In this document: positions 12,298 to 20,783 of the stretch, piece after piece
How positions within the stretch are numbered: position 1 is the first letter of the stretch
Layout of the letters: each line of letters starts with the position of its first letter
DNA from: JAKPUX01 sp964436305
GTDB taxonomy: Bacteria; Zhuqueibacterota; Zhuqueibacteria; Residuimicrobiales; Residuimicrobiaceae
Direction of reading: 5' to 3'
Assembly: GCA_964436305.1 (NCBI GenBank)
Contig: CAYTCI010000060.1
Location: forward strand, 1 to 25,881
DNA length: 25,881 nt
Position numbers and translations under genes: made by a program
The notes under the pieces: generated by a model
Told to the model about the DNA's origin: nothing
Database searches by the model: none
Seen by the model: only the letters and a program-made list of their open reading frames with translations

Positions 12298-15072
12298 ATG
12301 CGCAAGCCCCGCTACCTCTCTCTCTTTGTATTCATGCTTCTGACTCTGCTCTCGGCTCATCAACTGGCCGCCCAGGGCAACGGCGCCATCTGGACCACCA
12401 CCGGCACCTGCGGCGATGACACCCAGGACACCAACCATTTCACCGCCGGCGACCAGGTCTACATCAACGGCAATAACTTTGATCCCGGCACCTATGCCTG
12501 GTCCATCGAGGGCAAACCCGGCGGCGCCTCCTGCGACCCCCGCATTGTCATCGCCAGCGGATCGGTGACGGTGGACGCCAGCAAAGCCTTCTGTCTCTAC
12601 GCCTATACCATCGCCCCCGATGACTGCGGCGAATACTCGGTCAACTTTGGCAACAAGAACGACAATTACCGTGTCGAGGGGACCGCCGCACTCGATATCA
12701 CCGCCATCAACCTGAACGCCGACTGGCAGAAAACCGTCACCTGGGCGATCCAGAAGCAGGCCACGCCCAATACCATCGACCAGCTCCGCGGCGACGTCAC
12801 CCAGGTCCGCTACACCATCTCCCTCGACCAGACCGTCGTGGAGAGCCCGGCGGTGATCTCCGGCACCGTCCAGCTGGTGAACAACGGCAGCGAGGCGCCC
12901 GAAAATTTCCAGCTCACCATCACCCTCAAATATCTCGGCGCGACCGTCGACCAAGCCCTCATCACCACCTACGCCGCCGGCGGCTCCTATCCCTTCAGTT
13001 TCGCCCTGGCCGCTCCGGTGGCCGGCACCTATGTGGTGGAGGCCGTCGCCCAGGTGAGCAACGGCAGCGGTGACACCAGCACCAACTCCACTGCCCTGGC
13101 GCAGCAGATCAATGGCTACCCCTCCATCCATGTCCAGGATGGCACGAGGGCCTGGGGATTCGCGGGAGATGGCCAGGGCGGGTATACTGTCGACCTCGCC
13201 TGCGATGCCGATGCCGGTGTGCGGAACAATACCGCCACCATCGTCGAAACCGGTCAGAGCGCCAGCGCCGCGGTCACCGTCACCTGCCATGCCCTCGAGG
13301 TGAGCAAAACGGCCGCCACCACCTATGACCGGACCTATCTCTGGGCCATCCGGAAGAGCGGCGACAAATCCGACGTCACTGTGCCGATCCAGCTGCCGTT
13401 CGATCCGGTTGCCCCGCCGCTGCTCACCGCCGTGAACTATACCGTGGAGGTGACCAACACCGGTTTCACCGACAGCAACTGGCGGGCCGGCGGCACCATC
13501 ACCGTCCACAACCCGGCGCCGGTTCCGGCGGTGATCAAGCGGGTGACCGACGTCATGCCCGCCACGGCCGTCCAGGCCGATTTCGGCGTCACCTTCCCCT
13601 ATCTCCTTCCCGCCGGCGCTTCCCTCATCGGCACCTGGTCGGCTGACCTGGCGGATGCCTCGAGCCGCACCAATACGGCGACGGCGGTGATCGCCACCCA
13701 CTACTATCCCGTCGGCGGCCAACCCTCCGAGATCGGCGAGAGTGCCTTTAGCGGGACGGCCGCGATCCTGTTCGGCCCACCGCTGCAGCTGATCGACGAG
13801 TGCGTTCAGGTCGCCGACAACCAGGCCGGCAGCCTGGGTACCGTTTGCGTTGAGAACGCGCCGCAGACCTTCACCTATACCCGGACGTACGGCCCCTGGA
13901 CGCCGCAGCAGTGCGGCGAGAACCTGGACCGGACCAACGTCGCCTCGCTGATCACCAACGACACCGGCACCACGCTCCATTCGGCGTGGCCGCTGGCCAT
14001 TCATGTCTCCTGCCAGGCGCCGCAGCGCGCACCCCTTGGCGCCAAGGCCTGCTGCATCGATCCCTTTGTCTACAAGCCGACGATGCGCGTCCATTTCGAG
14101 GTGACCAACCCCAACGCGGTGGCGGTCGAGATTCCCCACGGCCTGGCCAACGCCCTCGATCCGGTCGTCTATCAGGGCCAGCAGCCGACCCTTTTCGCCC
14201 CCGGCGTCACCGAGTGGGAGGTCGAGATCGGCCGTTACGAGGTCCTGCAGTGGCTGCTGGATGGATCGGTGGCCACGGCCAGCCTGAAACTGGAGGTCTG
14301 CACCTATGCCGGCCAGGATGACGTCTACATCGCCGGCGTCGGCGTCTTTTACGACACCAACCACAACGGCCAGTATGATGCCGGCGAGAGCCTGCTCGCC
14401 CCTGATTTTGCGGGCAAGATCGGCGAGGTCTATCTCGTCGACGCAGCGGGACAGATGCTCGATTCCCGTCCGCTCGCCGGTGAGCTCTTTTTCCGCGCCG
14501 GCCGCCAGGTCAATTTCAATATGCGCCAGGTCTGGGGAGAGAACTATCTCGTGCCGCAGCTGAGCGTGCCGCTGCCCGCTGGCTACCGCCTCTATCCCAA
14601 CTACCGCATCGTCCACACCAGCGAGTTCCCGGAGCCCTTCTACAGCCTGAACAACGACTTTGGCCTGGTCCCGGCCGGATTTGTCCCCGATCCCCTGACC
14701 AGCCTGGACCTGCCTCCGGTGGCGGCCCTGGAGTGGTATCTGGCCCATCCGGTCAAGCCCGGCGTGGCGGTGCAGGCCTCCGAGGCGGCCCAGATCGCCG
14801 TGCTGCCGGCGGCCTTTGCCCTCGAGCAGAACTATCCCAATCCCTTCAATCCGCAGACGACGATCCGCTACGATCTGCCCGAGGCCGGCCACGTCACCCT
14901 CTCGGTGTTTGACGTGAGCGGCCATCTGGTCGCCCGGCTGGCCGATGGCGAGCAGGCGGCGGGAAGCTACAGCCGGACCTGGAACGCCGCCGGCAATCCG
15001 AGCGGCCTCTACTTCTGCGAGCTGCGCACGGCCTCCTTCCGGCAGATCAGGCGGATGCTGCTGCTCAAGTAA
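12298..15072 (+). CDS. secreted surface protein with FlgD/type IX-like C-terminal domain
   Basis: The 924-residue protein starts with a signal peptide (RKPRYLSLFVFMLLTLLSAHQ, cleavage likely after LAAQ near residue 26). Two related beta-sandwich modules, each with a W-A-I-x-K phrase, lie at about 135-260 (TVTWAIQK) and 332-430 (TYLWAIRK). They resemble DUF11-like repeat domains of surface proteins. A short SdrD-B-like segment, GVFYDTNHNGQYDAGES, follows near 680-700. Residues about 840-924 form the C-terminal domain with QNYPNPFNPQTTIRYDLP and GLYFCELRT, as in FlgD-like or type IX sorting domains of FCB bacteria. Export through the outer membrane and surface anchoring are inferred. ATG 12298 is chosen because AGGAG lies 6 bases upstream and the signal peptide begins there. 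It is a single gene, closed by a terminator. Confidence 0.88.
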   Translation: MRKPRYLSLFVFMLLTLLSAHQLAAQGNGAIWTTTGTCGDDTQDTNHFTAGDQVYINGNNFDPGTYAWSIEGKPGGASCDPRIVIASGSVTVDASKAFCLYAYTIAPDDCGEYSVNFGNKNDNYRVEGTAALDITAINLNADWQKTVTWAIQKQATPNTIDQLRGDVTQVRYTISLDQTVVESPAVISGTVQLVNNGSEAPENFQLTITLKYLGATVDQALITTYAAGGSYPFSFALAAPVAGTYVVEAVAQVSNGSGDTSTNSTALAQQINGYPSIHVQDGTRAWGFAGDGQGGYTVDLACDADAGVRNNTATIVETGQSASAAVTVTCHALEVSKTAATTYDRTYLWAIRKSGDKSDVTVPIQLPFDPVAPPLLTAVNYTVEVTNTGFTDSNWRAGGTITVHNPAPVPAVIKRVTDVMPATAVQADFGVTFPYLLPAGASLIGTWSADLADASSRTNTATAVIATHYYPVGGQPSEIGESAFSGTAAILFGPPLQLIDECVQVADNQAGSLGTVCVENAPQTFTYTRTYGPWTPQQCGENLDRTNVASLITNDTGTTLHSAWPLAIHVSCQAPQRAPLGAKACCIDPFVYKPTMRVHFEVTNPNAVAVEIPHGLANALDPVVYQGQQPTLFAPGVTEWEVEIGRYEVLQWLLDGSVATASLKLEVCTYAGQDDVYIAGVGVFYDTNHNGQYDAGESLLAPDFAGKIGEVYLVDAAGQMLDSRPLAGELFFRAGRQVNFNMRQVWGENYLVPQLSVPLPAGYRLYPNYRIVHTSEFPEPFYSLNNDFGLVPAGFVPDPLTSLDLPPVAALEWYLAHPVKPGVAVQASEAAQIAVLPAAFALEQNYPNPFNPQTTIRYDLPEAGHVTLSVFDVSGHLVARLADGEQAAGSYSRTWNAAGNPSGLYFCELRTASFRQIRRMLLLK

Positions 15073-15106
15073 CAGAGTGCGGAGGTAATCAGTGATCTAT
15101 ACAAAA

Positions 15107-15137
15107 GCCCGCGGTGCACCTGCCGCGGGCCTTTTTT
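15107..15137 (+). terminator. intrinsic terminator after the surface-protein gene
   Basis: GCCCGCGG (15107-15114) pairs perfectly with CCGCGGGC (15123-15130) across an 8-base loop, followed by CTTTTTT. The stem is preceded by AAAA. It begins 35 bases past the stop codon. Confidence 0.92.
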
Positions 15138-15207
15138 CTGATACCGGCCGGGGTGGCTGGTGGGCCAAAAACAGCGCATAAAAAGGAGCTCTTTTCTTAA
15201 AAATAGC

Positions 15208-15264
15208 TTGAATAATTAATTTTTATTTCTATATTATTCAATCGTAATCCCGCACGGATTACGA
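15208..15264 (+). promoter_or_regulatory. putative promoter and palindromic operator of the exopolysaccharide locus
   Basis: TTGAAT (15208-15213) and TATATT (15230-15235) are 16 bases apart in an A+T-rich stretch. Directly after, TCGTAATCC (15242-15250) and GGATTACGA (15256-15264) form a perfect 9-bp inverted repeat with a 5-base centre at the expected transcription start. That position suits a repressor or other dimeric regulator. No gene is visible between here and 15695; a 67-codon frame at 15279-15482 looks non-coding. The leader would be about 450 bases long. Confidence 0.5.
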
Positions 15265-15635
15265 ACCACATCCAGGGCATGGCAGCTGCTGTTCAGCATC
15301 GGGGCGGGGATGAGCGCATCGACACGGGGACAATACCACGCAGTACAGTCGCCTCTCATCAGCAGAGAGATGCCAGCAAGAACTCTGGCAGGGCAGGGAA
15401 GCGGAAGAGACAACCGGCGCCGCGCAGGCAGCCGAAGGTTCTTGATGGTATGGTATTTGCTTTCGAATTACTCCTGAAATAACTGGCCTATTTCCATGAT
15501 TTTTGCAGTGGAGACAGCGCCATAGTGTATCAATAGTAAACAGCTGTTCGTTTTCAATCATCATTCCGGGTGCCGAGCGAAATGGATTTTTTTACGGCGG
15601 CCCTGGAGTGACAGGGCATCGCTTTGCGCCAATTT

Positions 15636-15672
15636 CTCGTACCCGTCCGGCGCCCTTCCGGGTGGGCGCGAG
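15636..15672. repeat. hairpin copy of the repeat family in front of the export gene
   Basis: CTCGTACCCGTCCGG (15636-15650) and CCGGGTGGGCGCGAG (15658-15672) form a 15-bp stem with eleven Watson-Crick and three G-T pairs around a 7-base loop. The arms end in CTCG and CGAG, like the other family members. It lies 22 bases before the ATG of the Wza-type gene and is the rightmost clear copy in the window. Confidence 0.7.
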
Positions 15673-15694
15673 AGGTCAAGATAAGGATTCTCCC

Positions 15695-16600
15695 ATGCGC
15701 CCATTGCACAGCACCCTGCTGGTTCTGCTCCTGCTCGCCGCCCTAGCTTCTCCCCAGGAGCGCCGCATCAAGGCCGGCGACGGCATCGAGATCGTCGTTT
15801 ATGGCCACCAGGAGCTGTCGCGCGTCGTCACCGTCTCGCCCCAGGGCACCATCGACTTTCCCTTCATGCAGAACCTCCCGGTCGACGGCCTCACCCTGGA
15901 GAAGCTGCGCGAGATCGTCGTCGCCCAGCTCTCGCGCTACCTCGATTCCTTCCCCGTGGTCACCCTCAATTTCGCCAAAAGCAACGTCATCAACATCAAT
16001 ATCATGGGCATGGTCAAGCAGCCCGGCATCCGCCAGATGCCCCTCGCTTCCAACCTCCAGGGGGCGATCGCCGCGGCGGGCGGACCGATGTCCGGCGCGC
16101 GCCTCAGCGAAGTGCAGCTGATGCGCGGCGAGCCCGGCAAGATAGCCACCAGCCGCTATGACCTGCGCAAATTCCTGCTCGAGGGCGATCTCAAGCAGAA
16201 TCCGGTACTCGCCGAAGGCGACATCATCATGGTCACCAGCGGCGAGCTGCTCGAAAATGTCAAGGTCATCGGTGAAGTCCGCCTGCCCGGGGTCTTTGAA
16301 GAATTCACCAGCGCCACGGTGATCGACATGATCATGCGCGCCGGCGGGCCGACCGCCAACGCTGATATCAAAAAGATCCGCTACGTCTCCCCGTCGCGCA
16401 AAAAGCAGACCGAGTACCGCATCAACCTCGAGCAGTATCTCGCCGCCAGTGGCTCCTATCCCAATCCCGAGGTCAAGGCCGGGGACATCATCTATGTGCC
16501 GAAAAAAGCCGGCGGCTGGCAGGCTGCCCTTCCCTATGCCAGTACTATTTCCAGCATCCTGATCAGCATCTATTATGTGGTCTTGATCAGAAACAATTAG
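15695..16600 (+). CDS. polysaccharide export protein (Wza-type, poly_export/SLBB)
   Basis: The 301-residue protein has an N-terminal signal peptide (about residues 1-20, MRPLHSTLLVLLLLAALASP). A polysaccharide-export domain follows (IKAGDGIEIVVYGHQELSRVVTVSPQGTIDFPFM, about 25-58, through VVTLNFAKSNVININIMGMV). Then come two SLBB-type segments (QPGIRQMPLASNLQGAI and IGEVRLPGVFEEF). The C-terminus has a hydrophobic stretch (ASTISSILISIYYVVLI). It would form the outer-membrane or periplasmic channel for the polymer made by this locus. No lipobox cysteine is seen at the signal-peptide end, so it is not a classical Wza lipoprotein; it is also shorter than Wza. AAGGA 7 bases upstream sets the start. 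The Wzc-type gene follows after 52 bases. Confidence 0.9.
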   Translation: MRPLHSTLLVLLLLAALASPQERRIKAGDGIEIVVYGHQELSRVVTVSPQGTIDFPFMQNLPVDGLTLEKLREIVVAQLSRYLDSFPVVTLNFAKSNVININIMGMVKQPGIRQMPLASNLQGAIAAAGGPMSGARLSEVQLMRGEPGKIATSRYDLRKFLLEGDLKQNPVLAEGDIIMVTSGELLENVKVIGEVRLPGVFEEFTSATVIDMIMRAGGPTANADIKKIRYVSPSRKKQTEYRINLEQYLAASGSYPNPEVKAGDIIYVPKKAGGWQAALPYASTISSILISIYYVVLIRNN

Positions 16601-16652
16601 CATCCTGGCCGGCCGCCCTTGCGCCGCCGGCCGTCACTGCATCGGAGTACGC

Positions 16653-18887
16653 ATGCCTCCTGATATCCCCAATGACAGCGCCATTGAGCGCGAATGGACC
16701 CTGCAGGACTATATCAATCTCTTTCTCCGCCGCAAGTTCTCCATTCTTGTAACGGCGCTGCTGATCTTTGCCGCCGCCGCCGTCTATACCTTCATCCGCC
16801 CGCCGCAGTACTACTCCTCCGCCACCTTTATTATCGAGAGCCCGAATATGGGCCTGGGCAGCCTGCTCGGCAGCCAGTCTAGCGCCCGGGCGCTCGCCGA
16901 GCCGGGCCGGCCGCTGGAATTCTACCAGGCCCTGCTCGAAAGCCAGGCCTACCAGGAGCAGCTCTGGCAGCAGGCCCGCGGCGACAGCATCATTCTCGCC
17001 AGCGGCATGACCGGCGAGGAGTTCCACCGCTTCCTGCAAAAGAACATCAAGCTGACCACCGACAAGACCGAACTGGTCAAGCTCGGGGTGACGGCCAAAT
17101 CGCCCCAGCTGGCCTGGCGTCTCGCCGACCTCGCCATCGACGTTTTTAAATTGCGCTGCAAGCAGATCGAGCTGGAGGAGACCCGCAACGTCGTCGATTA
17201 TGTCGACAAGCAGAAAGAGATCTCGCGCGGCAAGCTCGAAGATGCCGAACGCTCGCTGCAGGAGTTCAACGAGTCGACCAGCTTTGCCGTCAGCGACGAA
17301 GAGGGCGGCCTGCTGAAAAAGCTGGTCGAGCTGGAGAGCGGCCTGGCCGAGGTGCAGTCGCAGCGCGAGCTGGCCGAGGCCAACATCGCCGCTTACAACC
17401 AGCGCCTCAGCGACCTCAAGGCTCCGAATACGCCTGAGCTGAACGACATCGACACCCCGGCTACCAAGGAGCTGCGCAGCCGCCTCGATCGGCTGATCGA
17501 GGAGCGCACCCAGCTGGCCGGAGCCGCGCCGCGCAGCGTCAAGGCCGTGGCCCTGGACCAGCAGATCGACGAGGTGCGCAACCAGCTCTACCAGGCCATC
17601 CTCGCGACCACGCCGGGCAAGGATACCGGCGCCTATCTCAACCAGAACCTCTGGGAGGAGATCCGCCAGAACCGCATCAAGGAGGAACTGCAGCTCTACA
17701 TGCTGCGCAACCGCGAGCGCTTTTTCCAGCGTCAGGTGGCGACTTATCGCCGCGAAAACCCCAAACTGGTCGAGCGCGCCATCGAGATGACCCGCCTGCA
17801 GCGCTCCAAAAAGGTCTACGAGGACATGTTCGCCATCCTGCTCGAAAAGGGCGAGGAGGCGCGCATCAAGTCGGCCACCGGTACCGGCGGTATCCGCATC
17901 CTCGACAGCCCGGTTATGCCGCAGCGGCCTGTGCCCGCCCATGTGCCGCGCAATCTCGCCGTCGGGCTGATGCTCGGCCTCGGCCTGGGGTTCGGCCTCG
18001 CCATGCTGCGCGATTATCTCGACAACACCATCCGCAGCCAGGATGAGCTGACGCGTCATACCGGCCTGGCGGTAATGGGGGCGGTCGCCGAGATCAGGGT
18101 GAAGGATCCCGCCGGCCGCAAGCCGGTCCGGCCGGCGCAAGTTGAGGAGACCGGGATGCCGGAGCCCGCGGCTTATGCCTTTTCGAGCAACGGCTATACC
18201 GGCCATCTCATCTCCCAGATGAAGCCGCGCGAGCCGGTGGTGGATGCCTACCGCACCCTGCGTACCAACCTCCAGTTCGCCAGCGTCGACCAGCCTATCA
18301 GCGCCCTGCTGGTCACCAGCGCCCTGCCGGGGGAGGGCAAGACCCTCTCCACAGCCAATATCGCCATCAGCTTTGCCGAGCTGGGCCAGCGGGTACTGAT
18401 CATCGACGGCGACATGCGCAAGCCCAAGCAACATACCCTGTTCGGATTAAAGAGCACGCCGGGCCTAGCGGACTGCATGGCGCGCGGACTCACGCCCGGC
18501 CAGGTCATCTACCAGACCAGCGTGCCCAACCTGCGCCTGGTCCCCTGCGGCACCATCCCGCCCAATGCGGCGGAGATGATCGCCAGCCAGCGCATGGGCG
18601 ATTTCATCGCCCAGTGCCGGATGATGTTCGACCTGGTGGTGATCGATGCCCCGCCGGTGCGGCTGGTTACCGACCCGCTGCTCTTCGCTGCCAAGGCGAC
18701 CCATGTGTTGCTGGTCGTCAAGGCCAACTCGACCCAGATGCGCGATGTCCAGGAGGCGGCCGCCCTCATGCGCCGCGCCCAGACGCCGCTTTTAGGCGTC
18801 CTCTTCAACTATGTCAAGACGACGCGGGGGTATGGGGATTATCACCGGTATGATTATTATTACTCCTCCTACGCCGCTAAAAAATGA
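16653..18887 (+). CDS. Wzc-type chain-length regulator and tyrosine autokinase
   Basis: This 744-residue inner-membrane protein combines a Wzz co-polymerase domain with a BY-kinase. Transmembrane helix 1 is at about 29-48, a long periplasmic coiled-coil region spans about 60-420, and helix 2 is at about 431-455. The cytoplasmic kinase has Walker A (P559-G-E-G-K563-T564), Walker A' (VLIIDGD, D585 and D587) and Walker B (LVVIDAPP, D665). The last 19 residues hold seven tyrosines (727, 730, 733, 735, 736, 737, 740), the autophosphorylation cluster. Cycles of phosphorylation control polymer length and export with the Wza partner. A linker at about 485-510 is Pro/Gly-rich and faintly resembles the intergenic repeat. 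The start has GGAG 5 bases upstream. Confidence 0.95.
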   Translation: MPPDIPNDSAIEREWTLQDYINLFLRRKFSILVTALLIFAAAAVYTFIRPPQYYSSATFIIESPNMGLGSLLGSQSSARALAEPGRPLEFYQALLESQAYQEQLWQQARGDSIILASGMTGEEFHRFLQKNIKLTTDKTELVKLGVTAKSPQLAWRLADLAIDVFKLRCKQIELEETRNVVDYVDKQKEISRGKLEDAERSLQEFNESTSFAVSDEEGGLLKKLVELESGLAEVQSQRELAEANIAAYNQRLSDLKAPNTPELNDIDTPATKELRSRLDRLIEERTQLAGAAPRSVKAVALDQQIDEVRNQLYQAILATTPGKDTGAYLNQNLWEEIRQNRIKEELQLYMLRNRERFFQRQVATYRRENPKLVERAIEMTRLQRSKKVYEDMFAILLEKGEEARIKSATGTGGIRILDSPVMPQRPVPAHVPRNLAVGLMLGLGLGFGLAMLRDYLDNTIRSQDELTRHTGLAVMGAVAEIRVKDPAGRKPVRPAQVEETGMPEPAAYAFSSNGYTGHLISQMKPREPVVDAYRTLRTNLQFASVDQPISALLVTSALPGEGKTLSTANIAISFAELGQRVLIIDGDMRKPKQHTLFGLKSTPGLADCMARGLTPGQVIYQTSVPNLRLVPCGTIPPNAAEMIASQRMGDFIAQCRMMFDLVVIDAPPVRLVTDPLLFAAKATHVLLVVKANSTQMRDVQEAAALMRRAQTPLLGVLFNYVKTTRGYGDYHRYDYYYSSYAAKK

Positions 18888-18913
18888 TAGTGTAATAAAT
18901 TAGTGTATCCTTA

Positions 18914-20521
18914 ATGAACGATACTAACATCGGATATGCCTGCACCCGGCTGCAATGCGAATCCGGCTATAGTGAAAAGCTCGCTTTCAGATTCATCAAG
19001 ATCAATGATTCAGTCGAGGATATCAGTTTTTCTTTTCTTGAGAAAGAGACGAACCAGTTTGCGAATGCCTTGCAGCAGCTGGGTTTCGAAAAGAGCGAGG
19101 TCTTTTTTACCTTTTTGCCCAAATGCCGGCAGCAGGTGGTGGCTTTTTTAGGTTCTTTGAAACTTCAGCTGTTAACCGGGACTCTCTTTGCCAATTTTGG
19201 CGATGAAGCTGTACTGGATCGGTTAAAAGATGCCCGAGCCAAAGGCATTATCACCCGCAAAAACCTGTACAAAAAGCTGGCCGGTGTCTGGCCGCAGCTG
19301 CCGGATTTGAAATATATCATTCTCATCGATTCGGACGAAATCGAAAACGACCGGACGCTGAGCTACAACCGGCTGATATCTTCAAACGCTGCAGAATATA
19401 ATGTTACTGATACAGAATCGAACCAGCCGGCCATTCTGCACTATACCTCGGGATCAACGGGCAAACCCAAGGGAGTGGTGCATGTCCACAATGCCCTGCA
19501 AATGCATCGGCGTACTGTTCAGGAAATATTGCAGCTCGAAAAAGATGACTTTTTCTGGTGTACCGCGGATCCCGGTTGGGTCACAGGCACATCCTACGGT
19601 ATTATCGGCCCTGCGAGTCTTGGCATCAGCCAGCTCTGCTATGAGGGCGGGATGAGTGTGCAGAAATGGTTTGAGGTTCTGGAACAGCAAAAAGTGACGG
19701 TTTGGTATACTGCGCCGACGGCGTTACGCATGATCATGCAGGAATCCGCCATTGATTTTGGACACTATGATCTAGGCAATTTGCGTTCAATTTTCAGCGT
19801 CGGAGAACCGCTGAATCCGGAAATTCTGCACTGGTCCCGCAGTAATCTGAAAAAGGATATTCATGATACCTGGTTCCAGACTGAAACCGGAGCCATCATG
19901 ATCGCGAACCGCCCCGGGCTTCCGCTAAAACCCGGTTCCATGGGCCGGCCGGTTGACGGCATCGTCTGTGAGATCATCGATGATAACGGAGGAATTCTTC
20001 CTCCAAATGCTCCGGGCAACCTCTGCCTGCGCACACCCTGGCCTTCCATGTTTATCTCTTATCTGAATAATCCCGAGGTCTATGCACGAAAATTTGCGGA
20101 TGGCTATTACTTTACCGGCGATCAGGCCTGGAAGGGGGATGACGGATATTTCTGGTTCATCGGCCGGAAAGACGATATCATCAATACCGCCGGCCATCTG
20201 GTCAGTCCTTTCGAAGTGGAAAGCGCAATCCTGGAGATGGACCAGGTGCTCGATGTCGCGGTGATCCCGGCCAGTGATTCCATACTGTTTGAAAAGATCG
20301 TTGCCTTTGTCAAATCGAGCACGGCGGATATGGACCGGGCGGATCTGGATCTTAAAATCCGTCTCCATGTGAGCAAAAAGGTGTCGCCCATGGCGGCGCC
20401 TTCAGAAGTTATCTTTATCGACCATATACCGAAGAATAAAAGCGGCAAGATCATGCGGCGCTATTTGCGTGCGCAGTATGAAGGCCGTGACCCTGGCGAC
20501 ATATCCACAATGGACCAATAG
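18914..20521 (+). CDS. AMP-forming acyl ligase, acetyl-CoA synthetase-like (DltA-position)
   Basis: The 535-residue ANL-superfamily enzyme activates a carboxylic acid as acyl-AMP. The P-loop is Y177-T-S-G-S-T-G-K-P-K-G. ADPGWVTGTSYG resembles the signature of acetyl-CoA synthetases. D318-T-W-F-Q-T-E-T-G326 is the A5 motif, GD403 with R418-K-D-D the A7/A8 region, and K512 in KSGKIMRR the catalytic lysine. In acetyl-CoA synthetases the residue before QTETG is a tryptophan that limits the pocket to acetate; here it is F321, so a larger acid is possible. The next gene is a carrier protein, which suggests loading onto phosphopantetheine rather than free CoA, as DltA does for DltC. It starts 26 bases after wzc with no clear Shine-Dalgarno sequence. 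The base composition is less G+C-rich than wzc. Confidence 0.88.
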   Translation: MNDTNIGYACTRLQCESGYSEKLAFRFIKINDSVEDISFSFLEKETNQFANALQQLGFEKSEVFFTFLPKCRQQVVAFLGSLKLQLLTGTLFANFGDEAVLDRLKDARAKGIITRKNLYKKLAGVWPQLPDLKYIILIDSDEIENDRTLSYNRLISSNAAEYNVTDTESNQPAILHYTSGSTGKPKGVVHVHNALQMHRRTVQEILQLEKDDFFWCTADPGWVTGTSYGIIGPASLGISQLCYEGGMSVQKWFEVLEQQKVTVWYTAPTALRMIMQESAIDFGHYDLGNLRSIFSVGEPLNPEILHWSRSNLKKDIHDTWFQTETGAIMIANRPGLPLKPGSMGRPVDGIVCEIIDDNGGILPPNAPGNLCLRTPWPSMFISYLNNPEVYARKFADGYYFTGDQAWKGDDGYFWFIGRKDDIINTAGHLVSPFEVESAILEMDQVLDVAVIPASDSILFEKIVAFVKSSTADMDRADLDLKIRLHVSKKVSPMAAPSEVIFIDHIPKNKSGKIMRRYLRAQYEGRDPGDISTMDQ

Positions 20522-20549
20522 AAAAAATCAAGCGAACTGGAGAGTATTC

Positions 20550-20783
20550 TTGCAGGAAAAATTGATAGCCTTTATTCGCGATGAACTCATCAGCGACCCG
20601 GATGTGGAAATAACCGCCGATACGCCATTGATCTCCAGCGGTTTGATGGATTCTTTCGCCCTGGTCACGCTGCAGGCTTTCATCGAGAAAGAGCTGGGAG
20701 TAAAGGTGCCTGCCCCAAGAATTACCGTGGATTCATTCAATACCATAGCCAGGATGATCTCTATTATCAACCTGAACCGCTGA
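20550..20783 (+). CDS. acyl carrier protein (DltC-position)
   Basis: The 77-residue carrier protein has the attachment site L-M33-D34-S35-F in GLMDSFALVTLQAFIEKELG. S35 would carry 4'-phosphopantetheine. The four-helix layout and size fit ACP/DltC proteins. I set the start at TTG 20550, because GGAGAG (20539-20544) lies 5 bases upstream and this gives the usual carrier-protein length. The upstream ATG at 20469 would overlap the ligase by over 50 bases and add an unrelated 27-residue lead. Its stop overlaps the start of the MBOAT gene (TGATG), so the two are translationally coupled. It likely takes the acyl group from the ligase and hands it to the MBOAT at the membrane. Confidence 0.88.
   Translation: MQEKLIAFIRDELISDPDVEITADTPLISSGLMDSFALVTLQAFIEKELGVKVPAPRITVDSFNTIARMISIINLNR

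Noticed and set aside
12235..14925. Long minus-strand open frame opposite the surface-protein gene
   Set aside because: Same cause as above. The plus-strand product has a signal peptide and a recognisable C-terminal domain.
15259..15564. Small open frames on both strands before the export gene (67 and 101 codons)
   Set aside because: No ribosome binding site, no family resemblance and biased composition. The region is more likely an untranslated leader.
16587..18434. Long minus-strand open frame opposite the Wzc-type gene
   Set aside because: It is a shadow frame; the Walker motifs and tyrosine tail identify the plus frame as the gene.
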